Positions 33,454 through 48,400 of a stretch of 64,000 nt of DNA are shown in pieces. Position numbers and translations under genes: made by a program. Source of the DNA: Incurvaria masculella (taxonomy: Eukaryota; Arthropoda; Insecta; Lepidoptera; Incurvariidae); contig OX335643.1 in NCBI GenBank assembly GCA_946894095.1, positions 2,467,036-2,531,035 on the forward strand, given 5' to 3'. The notes below the pieces were generated by a model. That model did not search any database. It was not told the origin of the DNA and saw only the letters and a list, made by a program, of their open reading frames with translations. How positions within the stretch are numbered: position 1 is the stretch's first letter; the number at the start of each line of letters is the position of its first letter.

Positions 33454-36400
33454 GTGAGTAGAGTGCTGATACACTGTCGCGGTGAGCACATGGTATAAAT
33501 ATAGAATAAGTAAAAATAACAGAAGATCACAACGGTTTCCTGGAGCCAGCGAGCAGGAAAGCAGTTGCAATCGAAACCCGTCTGTATGGGAACGCGGAGT
33601 AGCCAATTTTACATACAAGTAAGACGTTCTCCACTAATTTGTAGCTACGCTACCGCCATAAGAAAGCGTTTTGATCGCTACTCCGCATCCTTCCTCGCAG
33701 TGGCGTAACTATACCATCCAGGGCCCGTGGCAAATTCTTTTGACGGGGCCCATGAATCTCTAAAAATAAATCAATATCGTTTTGTTAAGATTGGTTGAAA
33801 TGCTTTATTTCGTTATTTATTATTATTTTATTTATTTATTTATTTATTTATTTGATAAAAACAGTAGTTACAAAAGTAAATGTTACCTCCTATACTAAAC
33901 TAGGTTTGTCCTACAGGAGGCAACGATTAACTTTGCGATTAACTTGAAATTGTACTATGGTCTTTAGTTGTCTCACTTTGGATTTTAAGCCGAACTTATA
34001 AAAATATACTTTTTAAATAAAATAAAATACTCAAGTACAACGTAAAAAAAAGTTTTTGTTGGGCCGGGGCCCTCTCGGGTCGGGGGCCCGTGGCATTTTG
34101 CCAGCCCTGCCACCACCCTATTGTTACGCCACTGCTTCCACGGCCGCTGGCCACACCCCAGTCTAAGGGCGGAGTGCACGAAAGGACAAAAAATCAAAAT
34201 CAACGTCAAAGTATGATCAAACACGTCACTTTGCGTGGACAGTATGGAAGGAACTCTATGCGGATCACTAAAAGTGACGTGTTTGAACATTGATTAACTT
34301 GGCCGTCTCTTCGTGCAACCGGGACTAAATATCGCCGCCATGCGCAGTTCCCATCAACACGAACCCTCCAATACGTCTACGACTATATTTGCGTGCGTCA
34401 TACACATTTAAATTACAAAATTGGCCACAGCCCATCTCGTAGTAGGCGCCATAGATGGCATATCTCCTTCCTTTATTTTATCTGAGGAATAAATAGTTTA
34501 TTTAGGGGGTCCCCTAATTCATGCGTTGTATTATTCTACAATGTAACACCATTGCTAAATCTTGATTCAAACCTGTTTTGAGGGATTTTCAATGGCAAGA
34601 CGCGATATTACTCTGCCCTTGGCGAATGGGTTTGTTGCCGTAGTAACCACTACAACAAAACGATACATGTGGACCGGGGGAAAACCAAAAACCCAGACGG
34701 TATTCTTTCCTTATAACTCGGTTGCGAGTTTTTTTGTTTCGGAATGATGACTTGGTACTTAACAAACAAATGATGGCAAAAATGAAGGCGATGATAATTA
34801 AAAAGCAACTTCTCTTCAAAATTCGTACGGACAAAAAATACTTCTCGTTTCTTCCAATAGATTTATACAAACTTATGTATTCTATCGTTAAATGCCGCAT
34901 CTCGTAGTTCAGGGGCACGGCGACTTGACTTGTATGCCACAGGGCATGGTTCAAATCTCCGCCCCGTTCATGCACCACTTCCTTTCGCTTCCTGAGTTGG
35001 ATAAGTTCGGGATCCATGTAAAAGTGTAGGTCCCCTTTCCTTACAAGGTGGTAGGGTAAAGCCCGCTCGCATATTTGATGAAAAATCATCGAAGCGGCAA
35101 TGAAAAATTGTCCGTGTTTTCCATACAGTTCAATGTAGCCGTGCTCATGAATAAAAAAAGGCACTGGCATGGTACTTAATTCCTGCGGTGTTATGGGCTG
35201 TACGGTGGTATATGGCTGTGGTATCAGCCATCAATGTCCATTACAAAACGGCAACACTAGTACATGTATTTACAGAATCATTTCATTTATTACTTTTAAA
35301 AGCATTGACAATATTTTTTGGAAGATTATGAGACAAATCTCCATCGCACTAGGTCAAGGGTTTCTTAACATTTAGTAGTCAAGGACCCCTTGCGGAATTT
35401 AAAAATTATTACGAACTTAATTTCTCACTTGTAGGGAAATAAAACAAGGCATTTTGAATTCCACAGAAAAAGTAAGGATATGTAAATTTGTTTCCATGGA
35501 CCCCAGGTTATTCTTAACCTAACCCTGGTCTAGGATGATTGACTTAGGAAATGTCAGCGCGAACTGCCAGTTGGACCCACCTGGTCAAGTGTTTACAGCT
35601 TAGGGTATTGTTTCAGGAAATGTCCCGACGTGAAGAGGATCATCCTGCTGGTCAGGACCAAGAAGGGCAAGGACCCTCGCCAGCGACTCGACGAGATGTT
35701 CAGCTCCCCGGTAAGTCATCCCGGTAGACAACAGGGCCATGACGGTACAAGGTGAAGTGATAACAACTCACTTTTAGTACCTGGGAGTCCATTCAGGCTA
35801 AGAGTAAGAGTAGCGAATTCGTCGCTAAATATCAACTCACTTTTTTAAATATTTAATGTTTCCACACTTCTGAAACATCATTACAGTTAGGTAACAATCT
35901 TGCCTGTCCCGTAAATACGTAGGAAGTATAAATTACGGTTCCGTTATTTAAATAATAATATATTTCCTAGCTATTTTTAGGTTAACTCACTCCCTAACTC
36001 GAACTCACTCTTACCTGAATGGGCCCCCTGATCACCGCTTATCAGACCACAGACAGTGCTTCATCATTGTTTCATATTTAGTTTCAATTTTTAGTAGCAG
36101 ATTCCATTTGTTTTTATTTAGATTTTCATGGTTGTTCGACATAATACTTAATGTTTACGAATGTACAGTGTTAAGTAAAGCTTACTTCTTTCCGACGTTT
36201 CGTCCACCACGTTGCGGACATCAACAGTCAACAAGTTGACTTCTGACTGGACGACGCGTCAGAGGTCTCGAGGTCGCGCCGCGATCCTGACGATGTCCGC
36301 AACGTGGTGGACGAAGCGTCGGAAAGAAGTAAGCTTTACTTAACACTGTACATCCGTAAACATTAAGTAAGTATTAGATTCCATTTGTTCTAAGCAAACT

Positions 36401-39400
36401 GGGTTTCAACCCACGAACTGGGTCGTTACGTCACAGTGGACGTCATAAGAAGGCGTGGCTTCGCGTCAGTCGCGACCAAATGCCTTGCGACGTTGCAGAC
36501 AGATGGTGCGCAATAATTTTGTTCGTACGGTCAGAAATGTTGATCTCATTATGCGTAATTTTATGTCATTTGGAAATTAAAATTATTTAAATCCGTGCGA
36601 TGGCATAGATTTCAGTTTTTGGTATGTGTTTGAACCATTGACAACATTTCCGGCAGATGGATGTAGCAAAAAAAGTCGGAGCCCCACCATGAAGTGTTGT
36701 TCCGTGACACTGCGCTCTATAGTAATGAGAGCTAAGATTTTCTCAACGACGCTTCTACTCAAAATATCAGGTCTAAAAGAACGGTTTGTCAAAATTCAAA
36801 AGAGATGTTACCAAAGTAAGAACGTAAAATAGTATATTCAAAATGTCATAGAACTCATATTGAACTTTCTAAGGCATTGAGTCGGCCATGGTAGTCCCGT
36901 CTTACGAAATGTAGTCGATTACATACTCTTTGAGAGGTCTATCTCAAAATGTTTGAACTAAATTCTGTGCGTGCACACACTCGAAGAAAATAGTCGTGGT
37001 TCTTGCATTAGGTAATGTTTGTGAAGTAACATACACGTAAGCGAAAGTAAATAAGGTATAACTCAGTTACGCTTGACGTATTGACATAGCGAACTTATTT
37101 TCTATTATAACGACTGCATCAGTGAGAACTTGAATGTAATTTATTTAAAGACACATCCATCAAAGAAACAGCCCTATAAAAATATATATTTTATGAATAT
37201 TTTGCAAGCTTAAAACCGAACCAGCAAAACATACCATTCGCGGGTATTGCGTTTTCCAATTTCGCCACCTGCTGTATAGGTACCCATAATTTGGATTTCT
37301 CCCACAGTCCCTGCTCCCGTAATCAATGCCTCCTAATAACACAGTATTTACTTGCGTTAACATATTGCAGTATATTCATAAAGTAGTTATTTTTACGGGG
37401 CTCTTTCTTAAATTAATGTGTCCTTGCTTGACGGTCGATTAACCATACATCAAATTACCAATAGTAATACGCAAGTACGAAAAAGTATAGTCACTTAAAA
37501 CAATAATGATGTATGTTTTATTACGACGTACGCGTATTGAGGCGGTGATGACATTTACGCAAAAAACAAAATATCGGTTTAATGACCACCAATAGTAAAA
37601 ACTTGACCGGTGAAAAGGCAAGGCAGTGATTATTGACTTAACAGGAGACAAAATGGCAGCAAGTTATTTAATACAAAGACTGAGCATTGCTATCCAGAGG
37701 GGCAATGCAGCTAGCGTGATGGGAACACTGCCATGCGGGTCGCCGCTGGACGAAGTCTTTTACCGTTTTTTCTCATGTTTTTAAATTTATTATTTATTCA
37801 TGTTATCAAATAAATTATGCCCATTAAGGCAGTGATTAAAACTAACATCTAACTGTCAAACGGCGTATTATTCGGCCAAGTGAACTGAAATGTACCAGCC
37901 AGGTAAAAAAGCATCTAAACTTTAGATTTAATCACTCACGTGCCTGTTCACCTGGCTAGTGAATTTACCAGGGTATCTCAGTGTTACAGTTCTTATGTGT
38001 ATTGGGGACTATCGAGAACATCAGGAGTGAGCGAATTCGTAAGCGAACTGACGAATCGGTGCAACCGCCAGTGTATCATTCATCATTATCATTGTATGCA
38101 TTGTATGTATATCATTGTATCAATCATTAAAACGTGGCTACACTCTCGTTCTATCTTAATAAATTAATGCCACGCAACAGGAAAGTTGGAGCAACACGTG
38201 ACGAGTGATAGTAAGCGCGCGGAGTGAGAGTGTTCTCGCCGAACGAGGGTGCGTGCGAGAGTGCCGGCGAGATGGAAGTGTGTCGCGTCAAGTATGCCAA
38301 GGCTGTTGGCGAGACGGCGCATGATGCGGGCGTGGTGCACGGCTCATTGATCATCCGAGCGAAATTATTGCGCCGGTAATAGTTGCCGTACACTGGGACA
38401 GTTTGAGTTTCTTCATTTTCTCGATTAGACGAAGATTACATAATAGGATTCGTCAACTTTTTTCTTTTTCTGCCGGTTCGAGTACCTCTGGCGAAGAAGA
38501 ACCGACTATATAGTTCGCCGGGTTCGCCATTTTTCTCTTTCCCACCTAAAACTTACAAACTAACTAACAGTAGTCCATAGATCACTACTGCTCCTTCCAC
38601 AATGAATTACTAGAAACAGCAAAGTTACAGTACAGTGATACCTAGTAATCGCGCGGAGTGAGAGCGGTCTCGAACGAGAGTGAGAGTGAGTGCGAGAGTG
38701 GCGGCGAGATGGAAGTGTGTCGCGTCAAGTGTGCCAAGGCTGTTGCGTTGCGGTGCATGGCTCATTGATCATCCGGGCGAAATTATTGCACTGGTTATCG
38801 TACCCTAGTCATTCTATCTCGCACATTATAGGCGCGTTCAAAAACTCATAAAAATGCTGCTAAGTGTGGGTGCGGTATTAGCATAACTTATCCAATTAAT
38901 TTTCAGTTTTTTTTTTATGGAACCCGAGAAAGTTGACTTATACCACATAATTACCGTCGATATTGGCTCAATACACCACATTCACGAAAATATTAGTTGC
39001 CATTCCAGGACCTCCCCTTTATGAGTACTTGCACTATTATTAAATGTTAGGACATGGGATGTATATGAATATACTAAATGTATTTATCCCATGATATGAG
39101 CCCGATACACCTCAGGGAACTTGGTGGCATATCGGGCACTTTCTTACTTTGCGCGGCTACTCTGTACCCCATTGTTCATTCAACGCGATGGTCACTAAGG
39201 ATGGCAAACCTACAGTTTTGCATGAAGTCCGAACAATGAACTTAGTAGCCTCTTACTACATCCTAGGGAAGAGAGGCACTGAGACCACGAACTCACTCAG
39301 CGCTATGTAAAAAAAAATGTTTTCATGGTCTGACATTGACTAAACATCTTGACCCAAGCTAAGCTGAGTCGGTGGCCATTGAAGTGTGAATGGAATTGAA

Positions 39401-42400
39401 AGTTATTACCTCATCAAATAGGTAACCTTCCTGATATTCTTTAGTCGTTACATCACAGAAGTGAAGTGATTACGTTCTGGTATTGACATTGGCTTGGGTC
39501 TTTGTTATTTACATTTCTACCGCTTTTGCGAAACCAATTTCAACCACAGAAAATTGAGGTGTCTGTGATGTCAATGATTCATTATGTCATTATTTTATAT
39601 CCAAAACATAGAAGTGCATTAGGGGCTGTAAAGTGGAAGCATTTGCCTTTTCGGAAGGAAAATACATAAAACATGTAATAGTGGCTCTCTGCATATCTAC
39701 TCATGGGATTCTCACCTGGTGAGGTCACAGGTGGGTCACTGGTGACTCACTGGTGGTTCACAGAACTTTCTTTGTGGCTGTCATTTCATGAGGGTACTTT
39801 CATAAGTACGTAAGGGTTGTTAATCACCAGTGAGGGACCTGTGACTCACAGGTGAGAATGAGATTCCTGAGAGCTGTAGATCTCGCGATTCTGTCTTTGT
39901 ATAGCTTGCGCCCCTCGAAACAAAGACTTATTACTTTAATTTTATGTTTCTCACTCGGCAATTACCTAACGCTTTAGGTCTTATCGCAAACACAGTTTTG
40001 TGTCATTTTTGAACATATTTTAAAGTGGATCCGCCATTTTGAAAAACTTTAACGCAGATGAAGCGTTAAATAAATCTATGTAGGTATAATCTTAAACACT
40101 GTGTTAGTAGGAGGCATTCATTACAGGAGGAGAAACTGCAGGAAGATTCCAAATTATGGGTATACAGCATGTGGCGAAATTGGTAGACGCAATACCCGCG
40201 AATGTTATGTTTTGCTGGTTCCGGTCCAGCTTTGCAGTATGCTCGTAAACGGCCACATTCCTTGCTTCACGGCCGATTATGCATCCATACATATCACATC
40301 CATATAATAATCGAACCAGCTCACAATTCACGAGAATCGCTTGAGAAATGCGACCTGTAGATGAGCACAGCCGGAAAGGCGGACGCCCCGGAGAGACTAA
40401 CGAAAGCATTTTTGCACAAGTTGAAACGGAGATGAAACCCTACCGAAATAGAAAAACCGGCCAAGTGGGAGTCGGACTCGCACACAAAGGGTCCGGGATT
40501 CTCTGTTTCAAATTAATAGACAGGCTCCATGATGAGGAGGATGCAACATGACAATGCGCAGTGTTTAATTTGGTAAGATTTACGAAAATTTTAATTTCAA
40601 AATGACTTACAGCTAAATGTAAATCAAGACCGCTGTAGTAAAAAAACAATTAAAAACAAAATTAATTATAAATCTTCATGAAACAAGCTACGTCTGATGA
40701 TTAACCTTTTTAAGATATTTTTATTTCATCGATGAGTAATCTACGTCCAAAGTTATTTTTAAAACGCGCAAAATATTTCATCTTTCGGACCAAATAACTT
40801 AAACACCAAAAGCTATTTTACAATGCCAAATGTCATCAGACATCTAGTTCGATCAAATGAAGCTGATTTGAGTATTATTTTGGATCTCTGACGAGAAATA
40901 TGCCCATGATCTTTTTTCCCCGTTTGTATGGGGAGTTGAGCGGGAAGGCCCACCTTAAGATATTCAGCGCATAAAAGATAAAACCCAAAGCGGAAGATTA
41001 ATTCCAAGGTTGCGTTGAAGATGCTCGGTTGTACAGAATACAAATTGACTAATATTTTAATGATTCTTTATTCACCTGTGATGACTGTTAACTATAAATT
41101 TATTTATCCATCGCATCAATATATTAATTCGTTTTTTAACTTCAGCACATGTTTTAATGTTCATGGACTATGGTAGTTTATCTCTATCTTGTAAGAGGCG
41201 ATATAAATAGCGAAAACACGAAATAAGAAATCATGAAGGGGGAAAAACTTGGCAACATTATACTACAATAACAATGTAAGACGTATACACGCATAGGTAC
41301 TACATATTATTTAGTATTATAAGTATTGACATAGTACAGGGTCGAATTGATCGCGCCGAATTGCTGAACGAGTTGGATTTCAATGTGCCTTGCCGTCGTA
41401 CCCGACACATACCATTATTTCACGTGCCACTTCAACGCACAAACTATGCTGAAAATAAGATATTAACACGTATTACACGAAACTATAATCGTAAGTTCAA
41501 TGAAATTGATATCTTCATCCACACCAAATATACATTTCGAAAAAAAATTATTGAAGCTCTTGTGACACTTGAAGACATTTAAGCATAAATTTAAATAATA
41601 CGAAATAAGCAAAATCATTCATCAATTTCATACATCTTCATTCTCATTCCACCCATATTTATATATTTACATCAAGATGATTTACGCACATACATATACA
41701 TACACACTCTCTCACACACCACACACACCCTCACACAATCTCTCACCATCATAGACGATACAGTTGGAGCACAGTCTTTTTTGTACAAGAAGTGGAAATC
41801 TGTTATTGGCTTATGTTTTGCATTTTTGTCATTGTATAAAAGCTATGTTTATAAAAGCTGTTGATTTCCCAAATAAATAAATAAATAAATAAATACCCCG
41901 AAGAAAATAGAGTTTAGACTGAGCGATCACAGATTATTACCTCTTTCGATTTCTCTACAGAAAAATGCTTAGTTCGGGTCACCATTTTCCTAAAATATGA
42001 TTGAGAGAAGCAATGGCTGTAGTCGGCGTGATGCTCGTGAACGGGTGCTGTTTGTAGCGACTGGCATGCTCCAATTAGCAATATTATGTTAAAACGTTGG
42101 TCACTTAGTACCATATACATAGATTAAAGAAAAATGTGTAGATAGCTAACGTCATACAATGTACAAAACTCGCCGAAAACTTGATTTTGAATTTGAATTT
42201 TGAAGTGATGGAAACGTTACATCTGAACTATTAATTAGGTAATGTTAAAATAATGAATTGCAATGTCAGCTGGGGACTTCTATTATCCCTATTCAACACA
42301 GTATGTCGTAAATCTATGACATAGATAGATAATTTGTCAGCAATTTCAACTGGAAATGTTTTAGTATCTGGTGCCAGACTCTTGGGCTGTCCCTTTTTTT

Positions 42401-45400
42401 ACCCGATTTTCTGGTTGTTGTGACACGGTGTGACTTAATTTAACCATATTATTATCTCAGTGATACTACAAGTATCTACTCCCAGATGCTTGGACCCAGG
42501 GAGGAAAATGACCACAACCTCAAAACCTGTAAGATTGAGAGAGGCCTAAGCCCTGCAGTGGGTGGCACTAGAACGATTTAAGGTGGCCCAACCCGCTCAT
42601 CTCCCCATACAAAAGGGGAAAGAAGATCACGCCCATATTTCTTTTCAGAGATCCAAAATTTTGCTTAAAATAGCTTTATTTGATCGAACTAGATGTCTGA
42701 TGACCATTGGCATTGTAAAATTGTGTTTGGTTTCTAAGTTATAAGGTCCGAAAGTTCGATTTTTTCGCGCGTTTTATACAATAACTTTGGAGGTGGATTA
42801 CGCAATGATAAAGTAAGAAGATCGTAAAAAGATTAGTCATCAGACATAGCTTATTTAATCAATATTTATGATCTATTTGGTTTTTGTTAGATTTTTGACT
42901 ACAGCGGTCGTGGTTTACTTTTAGCTATAAGTCGTCTTGAAATTAAAATTTTCGTAAATCTTACCAAATCATACACTATGCACATTGTCTTTTTTGTGGA
43001 CATGTTGCATCTTCCTCATCACGGAGCCTATCTTATTCTTTGAAACAGAGAAGGTCCCAGAGCGCAACAGCACGGTTTTGTACCGTGCCCGCGAATGAGT
43101 TGGGGCCGCCGGGTTGGGCCACCTTAAGATAAGCTTAGGTTCAAATAGTGTAATTTGTGTGCTAGAAACGCTTAAATATTAAATAATAATAATAATTTTC
43201 TCAGTGTTAACCTGACAACCTGATTTACCTTTCCTTGTGCCATGATGCACCAGTTCGAGCTAGATCCAATCGCGTGTGCAATAGGCCTTGATACACATGC
43301 AACTTTCTACCGCTGCACCGAGCGTTGCAGCATTCAGGCGGAGGAGGAAGGAATGCTCCGGTGCATATCGCTGCGCTCTGTTGCAACAGTGGGACGCCGC
43401 ACTTGCCTCTGGATGTACTAAGAAATATTGTTACGAGCGCGCCATCTGTGGGGCATAGCGCAACTGCGATTACCAAAACGCAAAAACCGTTATCGTGCGA
43501 ACCGAATTTGCTCAACAGATGGCGCGACTTACATGTTTGCATGGCAGCGCTAACATCTCTGGAAATGAAATGAAATGAAAATATTCTTTATTGCTTACAA
43601 CTATTTCATAGTATGCAAAGGCGAGCTTATTGCCAAAGGCAATCTCTAACAGCTAACCTTAATATTAGAAAATATATCTCTTCGGTCTGACGAAACAGGA
43701 AATCATGGAACATTCGAGATACTCCAGAGTGGTTATCATAGCAAATTTACTCGTCGGGTGAGCCGACACGTAAGTGATTAAATCTGACTTTTTGCAAAGT
43801 TTAAAAAGCTTAGCAGTCCCATTCGGGAGAATGTCCAAAATTAAATAATGGCGTGACCGATGTTGTTGAAATTTTCAGGTAATCTTCAGATTACCTCACC
43901 TAGTAGATGGTAAATTAAGAAATAATAAAAATACTATCAATATGAATAGCAAGATTGATACGTAGATATAATGTGAATATCTCATTAAAATATGTAAAAC
44001 CTCGTGCATTGAAGTCTAAAGCTGCGTGCATCACATACTGTTGTTGTATCACATACTGTATCAAGTGAGTACAGCGACCTGCCGCGTGGGGGGCGCTGCT
44101 CGCAGTGGGCTTGCGGGCAGCTGTGCATAAGTAGTGAGTATGTCGGCACAGAATATAACGTTAGCGCAAGCTTCAAACGAACAAACGAGAATGGAGTGAA
44201 CGGAGGAAACTACATTTAAAATATCAACTACATCAAAATAATCCCCCAAGATCAACACGCTTGCGAAAATATGGATATGCCAGATGACAACTGAATATAC
44301 TAGATTGCTAGGAGCAGACGTATGACACCTTGTCAGACGACTGTCGGCCGACGAGCGCCACGTCACGTGGTGGGTACCTTATAGGTTTGCTAAACGAGTG
44401 AGAAAATATAAATAAAAAAAAGCTATATACTGGAAAATGAAGCAATACCAAAACGTCCGCTCGTCCGTTTGACTCGAACTCGACAGCCCGGCTGTTTTAC
44501 TCGCAATGTAGATAACGGAGGTGAAGAAATTATCCTCCATGACGCAGATGGACTCGAGTTTTGACGACACATAAGGACTCCAATTAGTGAAACGAGAATT
44601 GTGCGTTCCGAATTCGTAAGCAAACTAAGTACCATCATGACAATATGCATAACTACGACATCAGCTCTGGTGAATGTCCAAAACGAAATCGGCACGAGCG
44701 GAGTCGGGAACTACAGCTAGTCGATTCATTCCATTCCTCATTCACAAAGTGAACATATTTTTGGTCTTTTGCTTTGGCTAAAAATGAATGCGTGGTGTAC
44801 GCTCAAACATTAGTAGCGGCATTGTTTGATGAAACTCATTCAGCTATTTGACTCAAGTTTCGTCACTTTTTGAAGTCCGCAGTTCGCCACCTAAGTAAAG
44901 GCGACTCGATTATCACTTTTGATACAGAAAGGCATTAAAAAACAAGCTTTTTAAGTTAATAGTCATAAAGAATGTCTACGGCCATGTGTGGATGCATATT
45001 CATCATGTCACAGAATATTTGTAGGCACGATTGACGATTTGATAATAAGTGGGTCGTCGTAACCTTGACCTGAAGAGCTCACTGGTCAGTCAGTGGGGAG
45101 GCGATACTGGGTGGATTTAAGACACTGGGCTCGGTGCTTTCCAAATCTTTTTTTTGCTTCAAATTAACTATCTGCTTGGATTGCTGAAATTGATTTTTAC
45201 GGAGAATACTCTCTGGAGCTGCAAACCCATCCTCTAGATAATGTAATACCACAGGGCATGTGGCGTAACTAGCGCAAGACCCGAAAGCAAGGAGATCTAT
45301 GTCTTTCAAAGACACAAAGGAAATTGAATTATCGACGTTGTCGCAACCGGCGAATGCCGCCCGATTGGAAACGTTTGTCATATTGTAATGTTCTCTGATT

Positions 45401-48400
45401 GTTAACGTGAATATGTAGAATGTGAGTGTTTATTGCAGGTAATGTTGCAATGGATGACCCGGTCGTCAGAATGACACGTTCCTTGACCGCATACGCTTGG
45501 GTTATATTGTACCTGCAACCGCTCCCACGTTTCGCAATGTTAAATGCTGTACGATGTAAAATACATTTTGATAATTCTGTAGATTTTCCTATCAGATGCA
45601 TCCTCGAGATGGTTTATGATTTATTCAAATGTGCAGGATCCTTCAAATTTGTTTGGTTCATGGTTAAACCTTATCGACATCAGTAGGTTATCTATCTTCC
45701 TATTTACCTACGTATTGTATTGGTCCAGCGCAGTAGTGATGTCACACCACCGAAAATAAATATTATTTAATTAGTATAGTTTTGATGCCATCCCAATGAA
45801 CAAATAAGGCTAATTTTAATTCATTTCAATTTTTTTAAACGTTTGGGGGTCGAAATACACTAAGCTACGTCACAAACTGATAGATCCGCAGATTCGATCA
45901 ACTCAGTAAGGAAGAATCCGCAAATAAACTTTACTGATTACGGTAGCAAGTTGTCTAATCAAAGTAAGGGTCCTTGTATTGCGGAATGCGAGGTAATGGG
46001 TTCATGACGACGCGAACTACCCATGTCCAGTTACATGGTATATTGAATTAAGAACAGTGAGTTCTAGAGCGAGAGCGTCTTTGCACGGAGGATAGAGGGA
46101 GAGAGGAGATGTTTTAACACATATTACTAAGGATCGCAGCGAGACACTGTGCGGGGAAGCGGGGGGAAAATCGCTTCATGGTGGGGTCATGGGGGGGTCA
46201 TGCACCGCCCATTTTTGCGAAATCCATCTTCCGGAAGAATCGATATTCTGGTAGCAGCTATTCCGAGAGCTATTCTAAGTGGTTTTATTTAAATCTATGC
46301 CTTCGCGCGGATTCAAATAATTTTAATTTAAAAATGTCAATAAAATTTGCATCATGAGATCAACATTTCTTACCGTAAAACGAAAATTATTGCGCGCCAT
46401 CTATCAGCACATAGCAAGAGCGATACATCGATACCATGCTCGAATATTGACTCAAATTAAAAAGTATGAGGTGTTTTACTGACAAATAAAACGTAATTCC
46501 ACCTACAAACTTTAGATTATTTTGTCCTGTATAATGTTTGCTACATTTTATACAAAATCTCATCCTGTAATCGACTATTCGCCGAAAATTGCGCAGCAGA
46601 CCATAATATTGTCCCACAACCTAACACCGCCAGCGCCATGTCGCGAATGTCGCTAAGCCACGCCTTCTTTATCACGTGGGCTGTGACGTAGCGACCCACT
46701 TGGTGGACACAGACCCAGTTTGCTTAGACCATCTCCTCTCTACCTCTATCCTCCGTGGTCTTATGTGACCTAATAGAGTATATGTTTAGTTTTCAAATGA
46801 AAATATGTTCTAAACTTTTAAAAATAATATTAAACTCTTCCAAAAATATGCACTAGAAGAGCTCTGAATATAATAATATCTAAAACGGAAACGTGAGACC
46901 CTACTAATTACATTTTTTGCCCATGCAGCTGTTCGACAAAGTGAAGGCTCTCCGCGGAGGCACGGATCACCTCATCAAGAAGCTAGACATAGTGGGAGGC
47001 GACTGCAGCGCCGCCGACCTGGCGCTGAGCGAGACCGACCGCGCTCGACTCATCGAGACCGTCGACTTCATCATTCATGCCGCCGCCACGATCAGGTGAG
47101 TGGGTGTGCTTTCCGAGTGTATCCAATGAGACGGTCACTGAGGAATAGGCGACCTCTCCAAGAAGCTCAACATTATGGGAGGTGACTGCAGCGACGTTAG
47201 CCAGGCGCTGAGAGAACCCGCTCGACTCATGGTGACCGCCGATTTTATCATCCATGCCGCTGCCGATATCAGATAAGTGTGTACGCCCTTGAGTGTATCC
47301 AACGCGACCATCACTGAGGAATAGGTGATCTCACCGAGAAGCTCAAAATTATGGGAGGTGACTGCAGCAACGTCAACCAGGCGCTGAGTGAATTCGATGA
47401 CATTCGACTCATCGAGATGGTCGACTTCATCATCCTTGCCGCCGCCACGATCAGATGAGTGTGCGTTCCTTCAGGGTTTATCCAACGCGACGGTCACCGA
47501 GGAATAGGCGACCTGACCAAAAAGGTGTATATCCCGGAAGAAGGCTGCAGTGCCGTCGACATTATGCTGAGCGAAGCCAACTGCTCTCTACTCATCTATT
47601 ACCCCTCGCAGGGGATGGGAACCTAAAGTTTTGCATGATTCTTTCTTAATTCTCTCATTTATGACATCATTCACATATCCATCATTGAAACAGATACAAA
47701 TTGGCGTTTGAACGGTGTGCAGACTCAACCCATAGGCTCTGGCAAGGAAAGCGAGGCTCTCTCTGTCTTCCGACAGGCCCCTGAACTAAGAGCCTGTCGG
47801 TATTGCCACTATCAAGTAATTGTTAAAGGTCTACACAGACTCACCAATAAGGTAGAGACTTCGCCGTTGGACTGGAGTCTTGCCAGTTAAAAAGTGGGCA
47901 AGAAAACAGAACATTGATTTTCAAAGAAAGGTTTCATATTTGCATGTTAGAAAGCGTATAAATGGATCGATTTAGTTATCAAGCGTAACCATTTAATTGA
48001 CTGTTGCAGATTCGACGAGGAATTGAAAAAGGCTGTGCTGCTGAACACACGCGGGACCAAGCTCATGTTGGAACTGGCGAAGGAATGCAAGAAGCTCCAG
48101 GTGATCTTTTTAATATATCCTGAGAATATTTGTAGATTATTAGTTGCTTTAAAAACCTTAGAAATTGAAATCTATGCCTTCGCGCGGATTCAAATGATTT
48201 AAAAAAATGTCATTAAAATTTGCATCATGAGATCAACATTTCTTACCGTAAAACGAAAATGATTGCGCGCCATCTATCGGCACATAGTAAGAGCGATACA
48301 TCGATACAATGCTCGAATATTGACTGAAATTTTAAAATATGACGTGTTTTATTGACAAATAAAACGTCATTCCACCTACAAACTTTAGATTAATTTGGCA

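Noticed and set aside
33220..33618. Minus ORFs of 132 and 99 codons
   Set aside because: Shadows of FAR exon 1 on the opposite strand.
34589..35170. 193-codon minus ORF
   Set aside because: Overlaps a SINE (34900-35210) in reverse and lacks any domain pattern.
46983..47255. 90-codon minus ORF over FAR exon 3
   Set aside because: Antisense shadow of exon 3 and its first decayed copy.
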